From Aliishimia sp039978895 (GTDB lineage Bacteria; Pseudomonadota; Alphaproteobacteria; Rhodobacterales; Rhodobacteraceae), in contig JBDWAL010000055.1 in the NCBI GenBank assembly GCA_039978895.1, positions 62,001 through 126,000 on the forward strand: a stretch of 64,000 nt of DNA. The letters run 5' to 3'. Within the stretch, counting starts at the first letter, position 1, and the number at the start of each line of letters is the position of its first letter. Positions 8,329 through 17,547 of the stretch are shown here, piece by piece. The position numbers and the translations under genes were made by a program. The notes under the pieces were generated by a model. The model saw nothing but the letters and a program-made list of their open reading frames with translations, did not search any database and was not told the origin of the DNA.

Positions 8329-9326
8329 TCTGCGGACGTGTTTTGAACGACCAGCATCAACATGTCGCCCTTGCACACGTTACCACGATTGGTGTGCGCC
8401 AAGACCATTCCATCCTGTGTAAACCTGATCACTTCAGATGTGCGCCGAGGCTCGGACACATAATGTAACGTACCAGCAACTTGCCCGGCTTTCACGTCTT
8501 GTCCTGCACGTGCCTTTCGGTCGAACACCCCGTCACTCGGAGAGAACAAGCTGTCGTTGGGATCGGCGATTTCTACCAGCCGCGGATTTGGTCGGGGGGG
8601 CGCGTCACCCGTCAAAATGCCGACATGACGCAATATGCGATATAAACCTTCTTCGCATGCATCCGTTATGTCCGGATCGACCCCGCCACCACCGCCCAAT
8701 TCGGCGGCGATCATGGGAACGTTTGCCCGCTCAGCTGCGGAATTCAGCGACCTTGGGTCGTTAAAGCCGCCCAATACCCAAACCAAGGGCAGCCCGAACA
8801 CATGTGCCAAGGCGAGGTTCTGTGCGCTTAACTCTGGGTCCTTGGTTCGTATGGGCAATGCACAGGGCGTGAAGAACGAGGCTTTCCCACCTGCGTGCAA
8901 GTCGATGGCTGCATCTGCCAAGGGCAGGAGTTCAGTTTCGACATAGTATGCAATCTGACTGGTAACGCCGCCCAAAGCGTCACCCGGAAAGCCGCGATTG
9001 AGGTTACTATCGTCCAATGGCGATACGCGCGAAGATTCTCGTAAAGCTGGGGCATTTAACCCCGGTACAATGATGATCTGACCATTCAGGCTGGCGGGAT
9101 CAAGATCATGTACAAGGCGCATCAAAGCAGAAGGACCTTCAAATTCGTCGCCATGCGTTCCTGCGATCAACAAAACAACCGGGCCGGAGCCATTCTTGAG
9201 GTTGATGATCGGGACCGGGTGATATCCTAAGGGGACGGAATTGTCTGACCAGCGCACCTGCAGGTCACCGATGTGGCGACCGTCAGCACGTAGATCAATC
9301 GTGGGTGTTACTGCGCTTTTGGTCAT
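8325..9326 (-). CDS. M14-family deacylase, DoeB/aspartoacylase-like
   Basis: 333 residues of a succinylglutamate desuccinylase/aspartoacylase-type zinc hydrolase. Zinc ligands His58 and Glu61 lie in GTHGDEFEG, the arginine motif reads SNLNRGFPG, and DLHAGG supplies the third ligand. The C-terminal beta domain is present. The closest family I recognise is N-acetyl-diaminobutyrate deacetylase (DoeB) of ectoine breakdown, but no ectoine hydrolase gene is beside it. ATG 9326 is chosen because GAGGGGG lies just upstream. Converging on an amino-acid importer, it probably removes an acyl group from an imported N-acyl amino acid. Confidence 0.82.
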   Translation of the reverse strand: MTKSAVTPTIDLRADGRHIGDLQVRWSDNSVPLGYHPVPIINLKNGSGPVVLLIAGTHGDEFEGPSALMRLVHDLDPASLNGQIIIVPGLNAPALRESSRVSPLDDSNLNRGFPGDALGGVTSQIAYYVETELLPLADAAIDLHAGGKASFFTPCALPIRTKDPELSAQNLALAHVFGLPLVWVLGGFNDPRSLNSAAERANVPMIAAELGGGGGVDPDITDACEEGLYRILRHVGILTGDAPPRPNPRLVEIADPNDSLFSPSDGVFDRKARAGQDVKAGQVAGTLHYVSEPRRTSEVIRFTQDGMVLAHTNRGNVCKGDMLMLVVQNTSAD

Positions 9327-9428
9327 GTGTGGCCCCCTCATCGTTTAAGCTTTCTGGCGACAAACTATAGGGTTGCAATTGAAAGGTCCAAACGTACTGT
9401 TCGCGCGAACAGCACAAGAGTCTTCGCC

Positions 9429-10391
9429 ATGACATCACACGTTCTGCCCCCTATTACTCAAGCGCTTCAAGCTGGAACATTGACACGAACGGAGTTGAAA
9501 ACCTTGATGCAGCGCTCCAACGGACCTGCGTTTAGACATTTGGCGATTTGGTGTGTTGTCTTACTTTTAACCGGGTCGTTGATTTATGTGACGTCGGGCA
9601 CGTGGCTGATGTGGCTCGCGATGTTTGTCCACGGAATTGTTTTGGTGCATCATTTTTCGATACAACATGAATGCTGCCATTATACTGTTTTTCGAACACG
9701 TTGGTTGAATGATGTCATGGGCAACATGTGTGGCTTTATTATCATGCTGCCAAATCGGCATTTTCGCTATGAGCATTGCGATCACCACACGTATACGCAG
9801 CTTGAAGGGGATGACCCGGAACTGATTGCATTGCCCAAAAATCTTGCAGGTTACTTTTGGTATCTGTCGTCCATTCCCTATTGGCGTAATAAATTCACCG
9901 AACTGTTGCGACATACATTGGGACGGCTTACCCCTGACGAAGAACGGTTCATTCCACGCCCGGAATACAAAACGATCTTCTGGGAAGCCCGGTTAATGCT
10001 GCTGGGGTATCTGGTGATACTCGCGGCGTGCGCCATTACAAATTGGTGGGCGCCTGTGTTTTATTGGTGGTTGCCCGTCGTGCTAGGCGAACCCGTAATG
10101 CGCTTCATTCGGATGACAGAACATGTCGGAAAACCGTGCGTGCGTGATATGACAGAAAACACGCGCACCAACTACGTGACCCGACCGATGCAATTCTTGG
10201 CTTGGAACATGAACTACCACGCAGAGCATCACTATGCGTCATCAGTTCCGTACTATGCACTGCCAACGTTGCATGAAAAGTTGAAGGATCATGTCGCTGT
10301 TGAACCTCGTGGGTATCTTGGCGCGCATATCGATATCTTGCGACAATTGACCGGGCGCGCGCCACGCAGCGATGCCTTCGAGGGGCAGTAG
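9429..10391 (+). CDS. Membrane fatty-acid desaturase family protein
   Basis: 320 residues with hydrophobic segments and three histidine clusters for a di-iron centre: HECCH (80-84), HCDHH (116-120) and HAEHH (264-268). This pattern fits membrane-bound desaturases and hydroxylases acting on lipids in the inner membrane. The frame runs upstream to 9327, but ATG 9429 begins the conserved part. A Rieske ferredoxin gene follows within a few bases and is a likely electron donor. A second, different desaturase converges from 10766. Whether this enzyme desaturates acyl chains or hydroxylates another lipid (such as a carotenoid) cannot be told from sequence. Confidence 0.85.
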   Translation: MTSHVLPPITQALQAGTLTRTELKTLMQRSNGPAFRHLAIWCVVLLLTGSLIYVTSGTWLMWLAMFVHGIVLVHHFSIQHECCHYTVFRTRWLNDVMGNMCGFIIMLPNRHFRYEHCDHHTYTQLEGDDPELIALPKNLAGYFWYLSSIPYWRNKFTELLRHTLGRLTPDEERFIPRPEYKTIFWEARLMLLGYLVILAACAITNWWAPVFYWWLPVVLGEPVMRFIRMTEHVGKPCVRDMTENTRTNYVTRPMQFLAWNMNYHAEHHYASSVPYYALPTLHEKLKDHVAVEPRGYLGAHIDILRQLTGRAPRSDAFEGQ

Positions 10392-10392
10392 T

Positions 10393-10710
10393 TTGGCGCG
10401 AGAGAAAACTTGGCAGGACCTTATCGCGGTGGCGGACCTTTATAAGGGGGACGCGACGCCTGTGACCTTTGGCAAGCGGGAATTAGCGGTGTTTGACACG
10501 CTCAGTGGGATCACGGTCTCAATGGCGCGCTGCACCCACGGTGCGGCCAATCTGTGTGACGGGTATTTCAACGGCACTCATATAGAATGTCCGCTGCATC
10601 AAGGGTTGTTTGATGCACGAACGGGGGCGGCAGTGGCGTCGCCAGCACGGGTCAATTTGCGAATGATTGACTCGCGTGTGAGCGGGGATGTGGTCCAGAT
10701 CTTAATTTGA
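10393..10710 (+). CDS. Rieske [2Fe-2S] ferredoxin
   Basis: About 105 residues forming a single Rieske domain, with cluster ligands Cys47-x-His49 and Cys66-x2-His69 (RCTHG and CPLHQG). It is a small soluble electron carrier like those serving dioxygenases. A TTG start at 10393 is preferred because AGGGGC lies six bases upstream; an ATG at 10372 in the same frame would overlap the desaturase by 20 bases and is a fair alternative. The tight link to the desaturase gene suggests it supplies electrons to that di-iron enzyme. Confidence 0.85.
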   Translation: MAREKTWQDLIAVADLYKGDATPVTFGKRELAVFDTLSGITVSMARCTHGAANLCDGYFNGTHIECPLHQGLFDARTGAAVASPARVNLRMIDSRVSGDVVQILI

Positions 10711-10728
10711 TCGTGCGGCCCAGAAGTG

Positions 10729-10757
10729 TTGGCGTGCAAGACTGACGTGCACGCCAA
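10729..10757. terminator. Bidirectional hairpin terminator between convergent genes
   Basis: Perfect 10-bp stem, TTGGCGTGCA at 10729-10738 with TGCACGCCAA at 10748-10757, and a 9-base loop. It sits between the ferredoxin stop and the stop of the convergent desaturase, where a shared terminator is expected, although no long T-run follows on either side. Confidence 0.55.
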
Positions 10758-10765
10758 ATGATTGA

Positions 10766-11797
10766 TCAAGCAGGTTTTTTGGCCTGCGCAAAGGACAAGA
10801 GCTGCTTGCGGTCTTCGTCCCATAGATGCAAACGCGCATTCGCAAGACTTTCACGGATGGTCATACGATTGCCGTCGGCAAGATAAGCATGGTCGCGCAG
10901 GACTTCGGGAAGGCGATAAAATGGGATCCGGCTATAGAGGTGATGCACATGGTGAATACCAATATTTGCGCTGATCCATTGTAGGACCGGAGGCATGACG
11001 TAATGGGAGCTTCCGTGCAGTGCGGCCTCGTGCAGGTCCCAGTCCTCTTCATGTTCCCATATCGTCGCTTCAAACTGGTGTTGCACATAAAACAACCAAA
11101 CGCCTGCTGTCGCTGCAAGCAATGTGGATGGCAAAAAGATCAAAAGGACAGGTTTTAAGCCGCCAAAATAGATGATGATTCCCAATGCGCCGAGGATCGC
11201 GGCGTTGGTTCCCATCGCACTGACCCAATACTTGGCTTTTGCCATAAAGCCCAAAGGCAATCTGTTTTGCAGGAAGAACAAATATCCTGGCCCAAGGCCA
11301 AACAAGATTATTGGATGGCGATACAAGCGATACCCGAAGCGTTTAAGGGGCGTGAGCGCTTGATATTCTGCGACAGTCAACGTGTGCACGTCGCCCATCC
11401 CGCGTCGTTCAAGGTTGCCAGACGCACTATGGTGCATCGAATGCGAGCGCCGCCAAACATCGTAAGGCGTCAGTGTCAGCACGCCGATAACACGGCCCAA
11501 CCAATCGCTAAGCGTGCGGTTGTTATAAAAAGATCCGTGTCCGCAATCATGCTGAATGACAAACAAGCGCAGCAAAAACGCAGCGTTGCAAATCGCGATC
11601 GCGAGGGTCAGCCAAGCACTGACTGACAAAGACCACCATGCCGCGGCCCAAAGGATCACAAATGGCCCTAAGGTCACAGCAAGTTCGAATGTACTGCGTC
11701 CCGCATTGGGCTCGCGGTAGTTCGCAAGGATTTTCACCCAATCACGTGCGCCCTTGGCGTCGGAATGTTGCCGGAACGGCCCAGAGTTGTGGAACAT
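10766..11797 (-). CDS. Acyl-lipid fatty-acid desaturase (omega-6/delta-12 type)
   Basis: 343 residues. Histidine boxes HDCGH (83-87), HSMHH (119-123) and HHVHH near the C-terminus, with hydrophobic segments between, mark a membrane di-iron acyl-lipid desaturase. It introduces a double bond into membrane fatty acids, which changes membrane fluidity. ATG 11797 begins the conserved protein; the frame is open upstream for 80 codons, but that extension is low-complexity and unlike the family. It converges on the desaturase/ferredoxin pair, so three lipid-modification genes are grouped here. Exact regiospecificity is unknown. Confidence 0.88.
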   Translation of the reverse strand: MFHNSGPFRQHSDAKGARDWVKILANYREPNAGRSTFELAVTLGPFVILWAAAWWSLSVSAWLTLAIAICNAAFLLRLFVIQHDCGHGSFYNNRTLSDWLGRVIGVLTLTPYDVWRRSHSMHHSASGNLERRGMGDVHTLTVAEYQALTPLKRFGYRLYRHPIILFGLGPGYLFFLQNRLPLGFMAKAKYWVSAMGTNAAILGALGIIIYFGGLKPVLLIFLPSTLLAATAGVWLFYVQHQFEATIWEHEEDWDLHEAALHGSSHYVMPPVLQWISANIGIHHVHHLYSRIPFYRLPEVLRDHAYLADGNRMTIRESLANARLHLWDEDRKQLLSFAQAKKPA

Positions 11798-12177
11798 ATG
11801 CCTGCTTCTTATTGTGTTTGGTAAACTTGATAGACGAAAGACCCATTTGAGCAACTTATAACGTCGTCTTCCGAACAAATTGTTACAAAGAACGGCCAAA
11901 ATTCGTTCAGTTTTTCGTGTTCGAAGCCGACCTAACACGACGCATCGAACATTTTTTGAGCATTCAAAGCGTATTTTTAAGGAAAAAACGACAAAATAGA
12001 CCTGAATTAGACAAATATCGGAATATGGGGCAGGCAAACCTGATTAGGGTCAAGCAAATCAAGGCTGTGACCGACTATACTTGATAAAATATGTCCATCT
12101 GGCACCGTCGTTTGCAATATTGTGCGCAATGATCGCTTGTGTCCCTCAGGCACCCTTAGACAAACAGGACGTTACCT
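11798..12177. other. 380-bp divergent intergenic region
   Basis: No credible gene. The region is noticeably more AT-rich than its surroundings, with runs of A and T around 11940-12000. It must hold the promoters of the desaturase (leftward) and the RidA operon (rightward). I see no convincing inverted repeat. AGGAC at about 12167 serves the TTG start of the RidA gene. Confidence 0.5.
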
Positions 12178-12594
12178 TTGGCTCATACTCGCATTCGGAA
12201 ATTCAACACCAAAGACACCTACCCAGAGCAAAATCTGGATAATGATCTGTGTCAGGCCGTTGTAACCCAAGGGGGCAAGACGGTTTACCTTCGTGGACAA
12301 TGCCCGCAAAACCTTGATGACGCACAGAACATCGACAGCCATGATCCGGTCGAGCAAACACACAAAGTCATGCAGAACATCCGACAACTCATAGAAGAAG
12401 CCGGGGGCGAGATGCAGCATTTGGTGAAAGTTGTCGTCTACATCACGGATGTGCGGCACCGCGAAGCAGTGTACCGAACGATGGGGGAATACATCAAAGG
12501 TGTGCATCCTGTTTCGACGGGATTGGTTGTTCAAGCGTTGGCGCGTCCGGAATGGATTGTCGAAATCGATGGCACGGCAGTAATCCCAGCATGA
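12178..12594 (+). CDS. RidA family protein (YjgF/UK114)
   Basis: 138 residues, the normal size for the family, whose members hydrolyse reactive enamine/imine intermediates or act in related catabolic steps. The C-terminal half shows the conserved pattern around HLVKVVVYITDVRHRE and the late motif with arginine-proline in ARPEWIVEIDGTAV. The TTG at 12178 is the only reasonable start, with AGGAC about eight bases upstream. The stop overlaps the next start (ATGA at 12591), so translation is coupled to the DUF1028 protein, a pairing seen in other proteobacteria. Confidence 0.88.
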   Translation: MAHTRIRKFNTKDTYPEQNLDNDLCQAVVTQGGKTVYLRGQCPQNLDDAQNIDSHDPVEQTHKVMQNIRQLIEEAGGEMQHLVKVVVYITDVRHREAVYRTMGEYIKGVHPVSTGLVVQALARPEWIVEIDGTAVIPA

Positions 12595-13265
12595 CGTTTT
12601 CTTTGGTCGCGCGGTGCGCGGTAACGGGCATGTTTGGGGTGGCCATTGCGTCCTCGTCACCAGCAGTTGCCGCGAGATGTTCCCATACGCGTGCAGGCGT
12701 TGGGGCCGTGGCGTCACAGAACATTACGGACCCAACTTTGGGGCCATTTGCATTGGATTGCATGGCGAAAGGCCTGTCAGCACCCCAAGCTATTGCCGCA
12801 GTAAAGGCTGAAGGGCGCTTCGTTGAGTACCGACAAGTGCTGGCAATAGACATGACCGGTTCGCACGCGATCCATTCCGGGTCAAACGCGCTGGGGATTT
12901 GGACTGATGCGTCGGGCGCGAATGTGGTTTCAGCGGGGAACCTCTTGCAGAATGAGAGCGTCCCAGGAGCTATCGTACAAGGGTTCCTAGAGGCGACGGG
13001 ACATTTGGGCGATCGCCTGATTGCAGCCATGTATGCTGGCTTGAACGAAGGCGGAGAGGCCGGTCCAATCCATTCTGCGGGACTGCAAATATGTGACAAG
13101 GTGCCATGGCCCGTTGCCGATTTGCGGTGTGACTGGACCGAAGACTGCCCGATTGAAGCAATCGATACGGCTTGGGGCATCTATAAACCGCAACTTGATG
13201 CTTATGTTCAGCGCGCCATTGATCCACGAGAAGCACCTTCTTACGGTGTACCCGGCGATCAATGA
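12591..13265 (+). CDS. DUF1028 family protein
   Basis: 224 residues. The start MTFSLVARC, then GMFGVAIASSSPAVAARC and GVGAVASQNITDP, are hallmarks of the DUF1028 family, proposed to be Ntn-hydrolase-like but without an established reaction. ATG 12591 overlaps the RidA stop. With RidA upstream and a LysR gene 52 bases downstream, it probably belongs to a small catabolic operon that handles a nitrogen-containing metabolite. No signal peptide is evident, so a cytoplasmic role is assumed. Confidence 0.88.
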   Translation: MTFSLVARCAVTGMFGVAIASSSPAVAARCSHTRAGVGAVASQNITDPTLGPFALDCMAKGLSAPQAIAAVKAEGRFVEYRQVLAIDMTGSHAIHSGSNALGIWTDASGANVVSAGNLLQNESVPGAIVQGFLEATGHLGDRLIAAMYAGLNEGGEAGPIHSAGLQICDKVPWPVADLRCDWTEDCPIEAIDTAWGIYKPQLDAYVQRAIDPREAPSYGVPGDQ

Positions 13266-13317
13266 GGCGATTTGAGCATGGGGTTGATCCCTGATCTTGT
13301 TAGGGTGATGAAGTCAT

Positions 13318-14244
13318 ATGCCTTTGCGTTTCACATTTCGACAATTGGAATACTTGGTCGCAGTTGGTGACGTGGGTACTATTGCGATGGCGTCCCAAAA
13401 GATCAACGTGTCATCCCCATCAATTTCGGCAGCGATCAGTCAGTTGGAAGCTGAGTTCGGCATTCAATTATTCGTGCGCCATCATGCGCAAGGCTTGTCT
13501 CTGACGCCGGGGGGGCGGCGTGTCTACAATGCGGCCAAACACATTTTGAATGATGCCGGTTCACTGAGCGACTTGGCGGCAGAGGTGGCGGAAAAACCGC
13601 GCGGACCGATCAGTCTTGGTGCTTTGACGACACTTGCACCTATGGTCAGCGCGTCGCTACGGCGGTCCTTTGAAACCGACTACCCAGACGCTGCATTTAT
13701 TATGCGTGAAGGCAATCAAACCGAACTCTTGCATATGCTGGGGCGCGCGGAAATCGATGTGGCGCTCACTTATGATTTGGATATTCCCAAGGATGTTGTC
13801 TTTGAACCATTGATCTCGCTGCCCCCCATTGCGATTTTGCCAGCGGATCACGTGCTTGCGAGCCAGACAGAGCTTCAGGTAGAGGAACTGGCGGAAGAAC
13901 CGATGATTTTGCTCGATTTGCCGATCAGTCGGGATTACTTTCTGTCACTGTTTCATAAAGCAGGGTTGCGCGCCAATATCGCAGAGCGCACGTCCCAAAT
14001 GTCTGTTGCACAAAGTCTTGTTGCGAACGGGTATGGGTTTGGTTTGACGAATATGCATCGCGGTGCGGGGTTGGCACCGGATGGGGAAAAGTTGGCCTAT
14101 GTGCCATTAACCGGTGACGTCAGGCCCATGATTTTTGGCATTGCAACCAAACAGACGGACCATCGTTCACGTCTTGTATCGGTTTTCTTTGATCATGTTC
14201 GTGCCCGGGTCGAAGAAGGCAATCTGCCGGGACTTTCGGGGTAA
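13318..14244 (+). CDS. LysR-family transcriptional regulator (OxyR-like branch)
   Basis: 308 residues with an N-terminal winged helix-turn-helix (about residues 5-62: FRQLEYLVAVGDVGTIAMAS, then SSPSISAAISQLE) and a LysR substrate-binding domain. It follows the RidA/DUF1028 pair on the same strand and may control it, but position is the only evidence. Downstream is a hairpin shared with the convergent gcv operon. Confidence 0.9.
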   Translation: MPLRFTFRQLEYLVAVGDVGTIAMASQKINVSSPSISAAISQLEAEFGIQLFVRHHAQGLSLTPGGRRVYNAAKHILNDAGSLSDLAAEVAEKPRGPISLGALTTLAPMVSASLRRSFETDYPDAAFIMREGNQTELLHMLGRAEIDVALTYDLDIPKDVVFEPLISLPPIAILPADHVLASQTELQVEELAEEPMILLDLPISRDYFLSLFHKAGLRANIAERTSQMSVAQSLVANGYGFGLTNMHRGAGLAPDGEKLAYVPLTGDVRPMIFGIATKQTDHRSRLVSVFFDHVRARVEEGNLPGLSG

Positions 14245-14273
14245 ATCGGATTGAAAACAGGCCGATGGAAAGC

Positions 14274-14301
14274 CCCGACACCCAATTAAATGGGTGCCGG
14301 G
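14274..14301. terminator. Hairpin between convergent LysR and gcvP genes
   Basis: An 11-base stem with one mismatch (14274-14284 with 14291-14301) around ATTAAA. It lies between two convergent stops (14244 and 14308), consistent with a bidirectional terminator. There is no strong T-run. Confidence 0.55.
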
Positions 14302-14307
14302 AGAGTA

Positions 14308-17151
14308 TTATTCTGCGGCGTCCAGATAGGAATCCATCGGCGGACAGGTGCAGGTGAGGTTTCTATCGCCCCAAACATTGTCAACGCGGTTCACCGGGGG
14401 CCAGTATTTGTCGACCCGGAATGCACCGGGAGGGAAGCACCCTGTTTCGCGCGAATAGGGTCTATCCCAATCTTTCACCAAATCTTCCATCGTATGGGGC
14501 GCGTTCTTCAACGGGTTGTTGTCCGCATCAATTGCGCCGTTTTCGATTTGCGTGATTTCGGCACGGATCGCGAGCATCGCGTCGCAGAACCGGTCCAATT
14601 CAGCCTTGGTTTCGGACTCTGTGGGTTCAACCATAAGCGTGCCCGCAACAGGCCAACTCATGGTTGGTGCGTGGAAACCGCAATCTATCAAGCGTTTGGC
14701 GATATCGTCCACTGTCACATGCGCGCTGTCCGCAAACGGGCGTGTGTCTATGATACATTCATGCGCGACGCGTCCTGTTGGGCCTTTGTAGAGAACGTCG
14801 AAAGCGCCCTCTAAACGTTTGGCGATGTAGTTGGCGTTCAAAATCGCGACGCGAGTGGCTTGGGTCAGGCCATCGCCGCCCATCATCAGGCAATATGCCC
14901 ACGAAATGGGCAACAGGGACGGCGAGCCAAAAGGTGCTGCTGACACGGCGCCTTCGCCAGATGTTGGATCGCCCGGTAGATGCGCGATCAGGTGCTCTTT
15001 GACGCCAATCGGACCCATGCCGGGACCGCCGCCGCCATGTGGGATGCAGAAGGTCTTGTGCAGGTTCAAGTGACTGACGTCTCCGCCAAGATCGCCGGGA
15101 CGCGATAGGCCGACCATTGCGTTCATGTTGGCCCCGTCGATGTAGACTTGGCCGCCTTGGTCATGGACGATTTTGCAAACGTCGATCACGGTTTCCTCAA
15201 ATACGCCGTGCGTTGAGGGGTAGGTGATCATGCACCCTGCAAGGTTACTCGCGTGCTCTTCGGCCTTGGCGCGGAAATCGTCAACGTCGATGTCTCCGTT
15301 GGCAGCCGATTTGACCGGGACGACCTGCCATCCAACCATCTGAGCTGAAGCCGGGTTGGTGCCATGCGCGGACATTGGGATCAGGCAAATGTTGCGGTGA
15401 CCTTCGCCGTTTTTGCGATGATAGCCTGCGATTGTCAGCAAACCTGCATACTCGCCTTGTGCGCCAGAATTCGGCTGCATGGAGATCGCATCATATCCGG
15501 TAACGTCGCACAGTTTGGCAGACAGATCGTCGATCATTTCCCTGTAACCCGCGGCTTGATCTGCCGGAATATAAGGGTGCAACAACGAAAATTCGTCCCA
15601 TGAAACCGGCATCATTTCAGCCGCAGAATTTAGCTTCATCGTGCAAGACCCAAGTGGGATCATCGCACGATCCAAGGCAAGGTCACGATCCGCCAAACGA
15701 CGCATATAGCGCATCATTTCCGTCTCGGCGCGGTTCATATGGAACACCGGATGGGTCAGATATCCGCTGGTGCGGACCAGCTTTTCGGGCATGTGGTAAT
15801 GCGGGGTGTAATCTTTGTCTTCGCGCTGAATACCAAAGGCGCGCCAGACGGCTTCAATCGTCGCAGGCCGGGTGCGTTCGTCAAGTGTGATGCCAATTTG
15901 GGTTGTGCCAACGGCGCGCAAGTTGATGCCCTCATCAACCGCGGACTTCATCACGGCGGCTTGCAACGGGCCAACCTCGACGGTGATTGTGTCAAAGAAT
16001 GTGGCGGGCCGGACGTCAAAGCCTGCTGTTTTCAAGCCTTCGGCCATGCGCGCCGTTTTGCGGTGTATCCGCTGGGCAATCGCCTTCAGGCCTTCTGGAC
16101 CATGAAACACAGCATAAAACCCAGCCATAACGGCCAGTAGGGCTTGGGCGGTGCACACGTTAGACGTGGCTTTTTCCCGTCGGATGTGCTGCTCACGTGT
16201 TTGCAGTGACAAGCGGTAGGCGCGATTGCCATGGCTGTCGATAGACACACCGACAAGACGTCCGGGCATGGACCGCGCATAATTCTGCTTGGTCGCCATG
16301 TAGGCGGCGTGCGGTCCGCCATACCCGACAGGAACGCCAAAACGTTGTGTGCTACCAACAGCAATATCTGCGCCCATCGCGCCGGGTTCTTTGAGCAATG
16401 TCAGGGACATTGGGTCAGCGGCGATGATCCCGATGGCTTTCGCCGCGTGCAATTGCGCGATCTGCGGGGTGAAGTCACGTATGTGCCCATAGGTGCCCGG
16501 AAATTGGAAAATCGCGCCAAAGACGGTACCGGCGTCTAAATCATCTGGACTTCCAACTGTGATTTCGATGCCCAAAGGTGCGGCGCGTGTTTTCATGACG
16601 GCGATGTTTTGGGGATGGCAATTTTCGTCGATGAAAAAGCCTTTGGCTTTCGATTTTGCGACCCGTTCGGCCATAGTCATGGCTTCCGCACAGGCTGTCG
16701 CTTCGTCAAGCAACGAGGCATTCGCGATTTCCAAACCTGTCAGATCCGAGACCATCGTTTGAAAATTCAAAAGGGCTTCCAGTCGGCCTTGAGAAATCTC
16801 GGGCTGATATGGCGTATAGGCGGTGTACCAAGCGGGGTTTTCAAAGATATTTCGTTGGATTGCCGGTGGCGTAACAGTGCCGTGGTACCCTTGCCCGATT
16901 AACGAGGTCAGGACTTTGTTCTTAGACGCCGTTTCCTTCATATGATGCAGCAATTCGCGCTCAGATAAAGGCTTGCCGAAATCCAGCGGTTCGCGCTGCC
17001 GGATTTTGGCAGGCAGCGTGTCGCTTATCAGCGCATCGAGGTCTTCAACCCCCACGACTTTCAGCATCTCAGTCATCTCGGTCGGAGAAGGGCCAATGTG
17101 GCGCCGGTTTGCGAAGTCATAGGGAAGGTAATCTGTGGGGGAGAAGGTCAT
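14308..17151 (-). CDS. gcvP: Glycine dehydrogenase (decarboxylating), P protein
   Basis: 947 residues, a full-length fused P protein of the glycine cleavage system. It decarboxylates glycine through pyridoxal phosphate and passes the aminomethyl group to the lipoyl arm of GcvH. The PLP lysine is Lys699 in NLHKTFCIPHGGGGPG. The N-terminus (YDFANRRHIGPSPTEM) is standard. ATG 17151 is chosen; the frame extends to 17334 but that part overlaps gcvH. Last gene of gcvT-gcvH-gcvP, 19 bases after gcvH, and so under the glycine riboswitch upstream of gcvT. Confidence 0.97.
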   Translation of the reverse strand: MTFSPTDYLPYDFANRRHIGPSPTEMTEMLKVVGVEDLDALISDTLPAKIRQREPLDFGKPLSERELLHHMKETASKNKVLTSLIGQGYHGTVTPPAIQRNIFENPAWYTAYTPYQPEISQGRLEALLNFQTMVSDLTGLEIANASLLDEATACAEAMTMAERVAKSKAKGFFIDENCHPQNIAVMKTRAAPLGIEITVGSPDDLDAGTVFGAIFQFPGTYGHIRDFTPQIAQLHAAKAIGIIAADPMSLTLLKEPGAMGADIAVGSTQRFGVPVGYGGPHAAYMATKQNYARSMPGRLVGVSIDSHGNRAYRLSLQTREQHIRREKATSNVCTAQALLAVMAGFYAVFHGPEGLKAIAQRIHRKTARMAEGLKTAGFDVRPATFFDTITVEVGPLQAAVMKSAVDEGINLRAVGTTQIGITLDERTRPATIEAVWRAFGIQREDKDYTPHYHMPEKLVRTSGYLTHPVFHMNRAETEMMRYMRRLADRDLALDRAMIPLGSCTMKLNSAAEMMPVSWDEFSLLHPYIPADQAAGYREMIDDLSAKLCDVTGYDAISMQPNSGAQGEYAGLLTIAGYHRKNGEGHRNICLIPMSAHGTNPASAQMVGWQVVPVKSAANGDIDVDDFRAKAEEHASNLAGCMITYPSTHGVFEETVIDVCKIVHDQGGQVYIDGANMNAMVGLSRPGDLGGDVSHLNLHKTFCIPHGGGGPGMGPIGVKEHLIAHLPGDPTSGEGAVSAAPFGSPSLLPISWAYCLMMGGDGLTQATRVAILNANYIAKRLEGAFDVLYKGPTGRVAHECIIDTRPFADSAHVTVDDIAKRLIDCGFHAPTMSWPVAGTLMVEPTESETKAELDRFCDAMLAIRAEITQIENGAIDADNNPLKNAPHTMEDLVKDWDRPYSRETGCFPPGAFRVDKYWPPVNRVDNVWGDRNLTCTCPPMDSYLDAAE

Positions 17152-17170
17152 GTCATCTGGCTCCGATGGG

Positions 17171-17530
17171 TCAGGCGATAAAGGCGTTGTAGGCTGCTTC
17201 GTCCATAAGATTGTCCATCTGCGACGTATCTGATGGCTTAATCTTGAAGAACCAGCCGTCACCAATGGCATCGTCATTCGCGAGGCCGGGATTGTCGGCC
17301 AGTGTGGCGTTGACCTCGACGATCTCGCCATCAATCGGGGCCATGATGTCGGACGCGGCTTTGACGCTTTCGATCACGACGATTTCTTCATCTTTGACGA
17401 CTGTGGTGCCGACTTCGGGCAATTCTACAAAGACAATATCGCCGAGTTGGGTGGTGGCGTGTTCTGTGATGCCAACAACGACTAGGTCATCTTCGAGGCG
17501 TAGCCATTCGTGTTCTTCGGTGAATTTCAT
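17171..17530 (-). CDS. gcvH: Glycine cleavage system H protein
   Basis: 119 residues. The lipoylation site is Lys57 in ESVKAASD, and HEWLRLEDD at the N-terminus is typical. It shuttles the aminomethyl group between P, T and L proteins. Lies between gcvT (17 bases upstream) and gcvP in the expected order. Confidence 0.97.
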   Translation of the reverse strand: MKFTEEHEWLRLEDDLVVVGITEHATTQLGDIVFVELPEVGTTVVKDEEIVVIESVKAASDIMAPIDGEIVEVNATLADNPGLANDDAIGDGWFFKIKPSDTSQMDNLMDEAAYNAFIA

Positions 17531-17547
17531 GTGGAGTCTCCGTCGGT

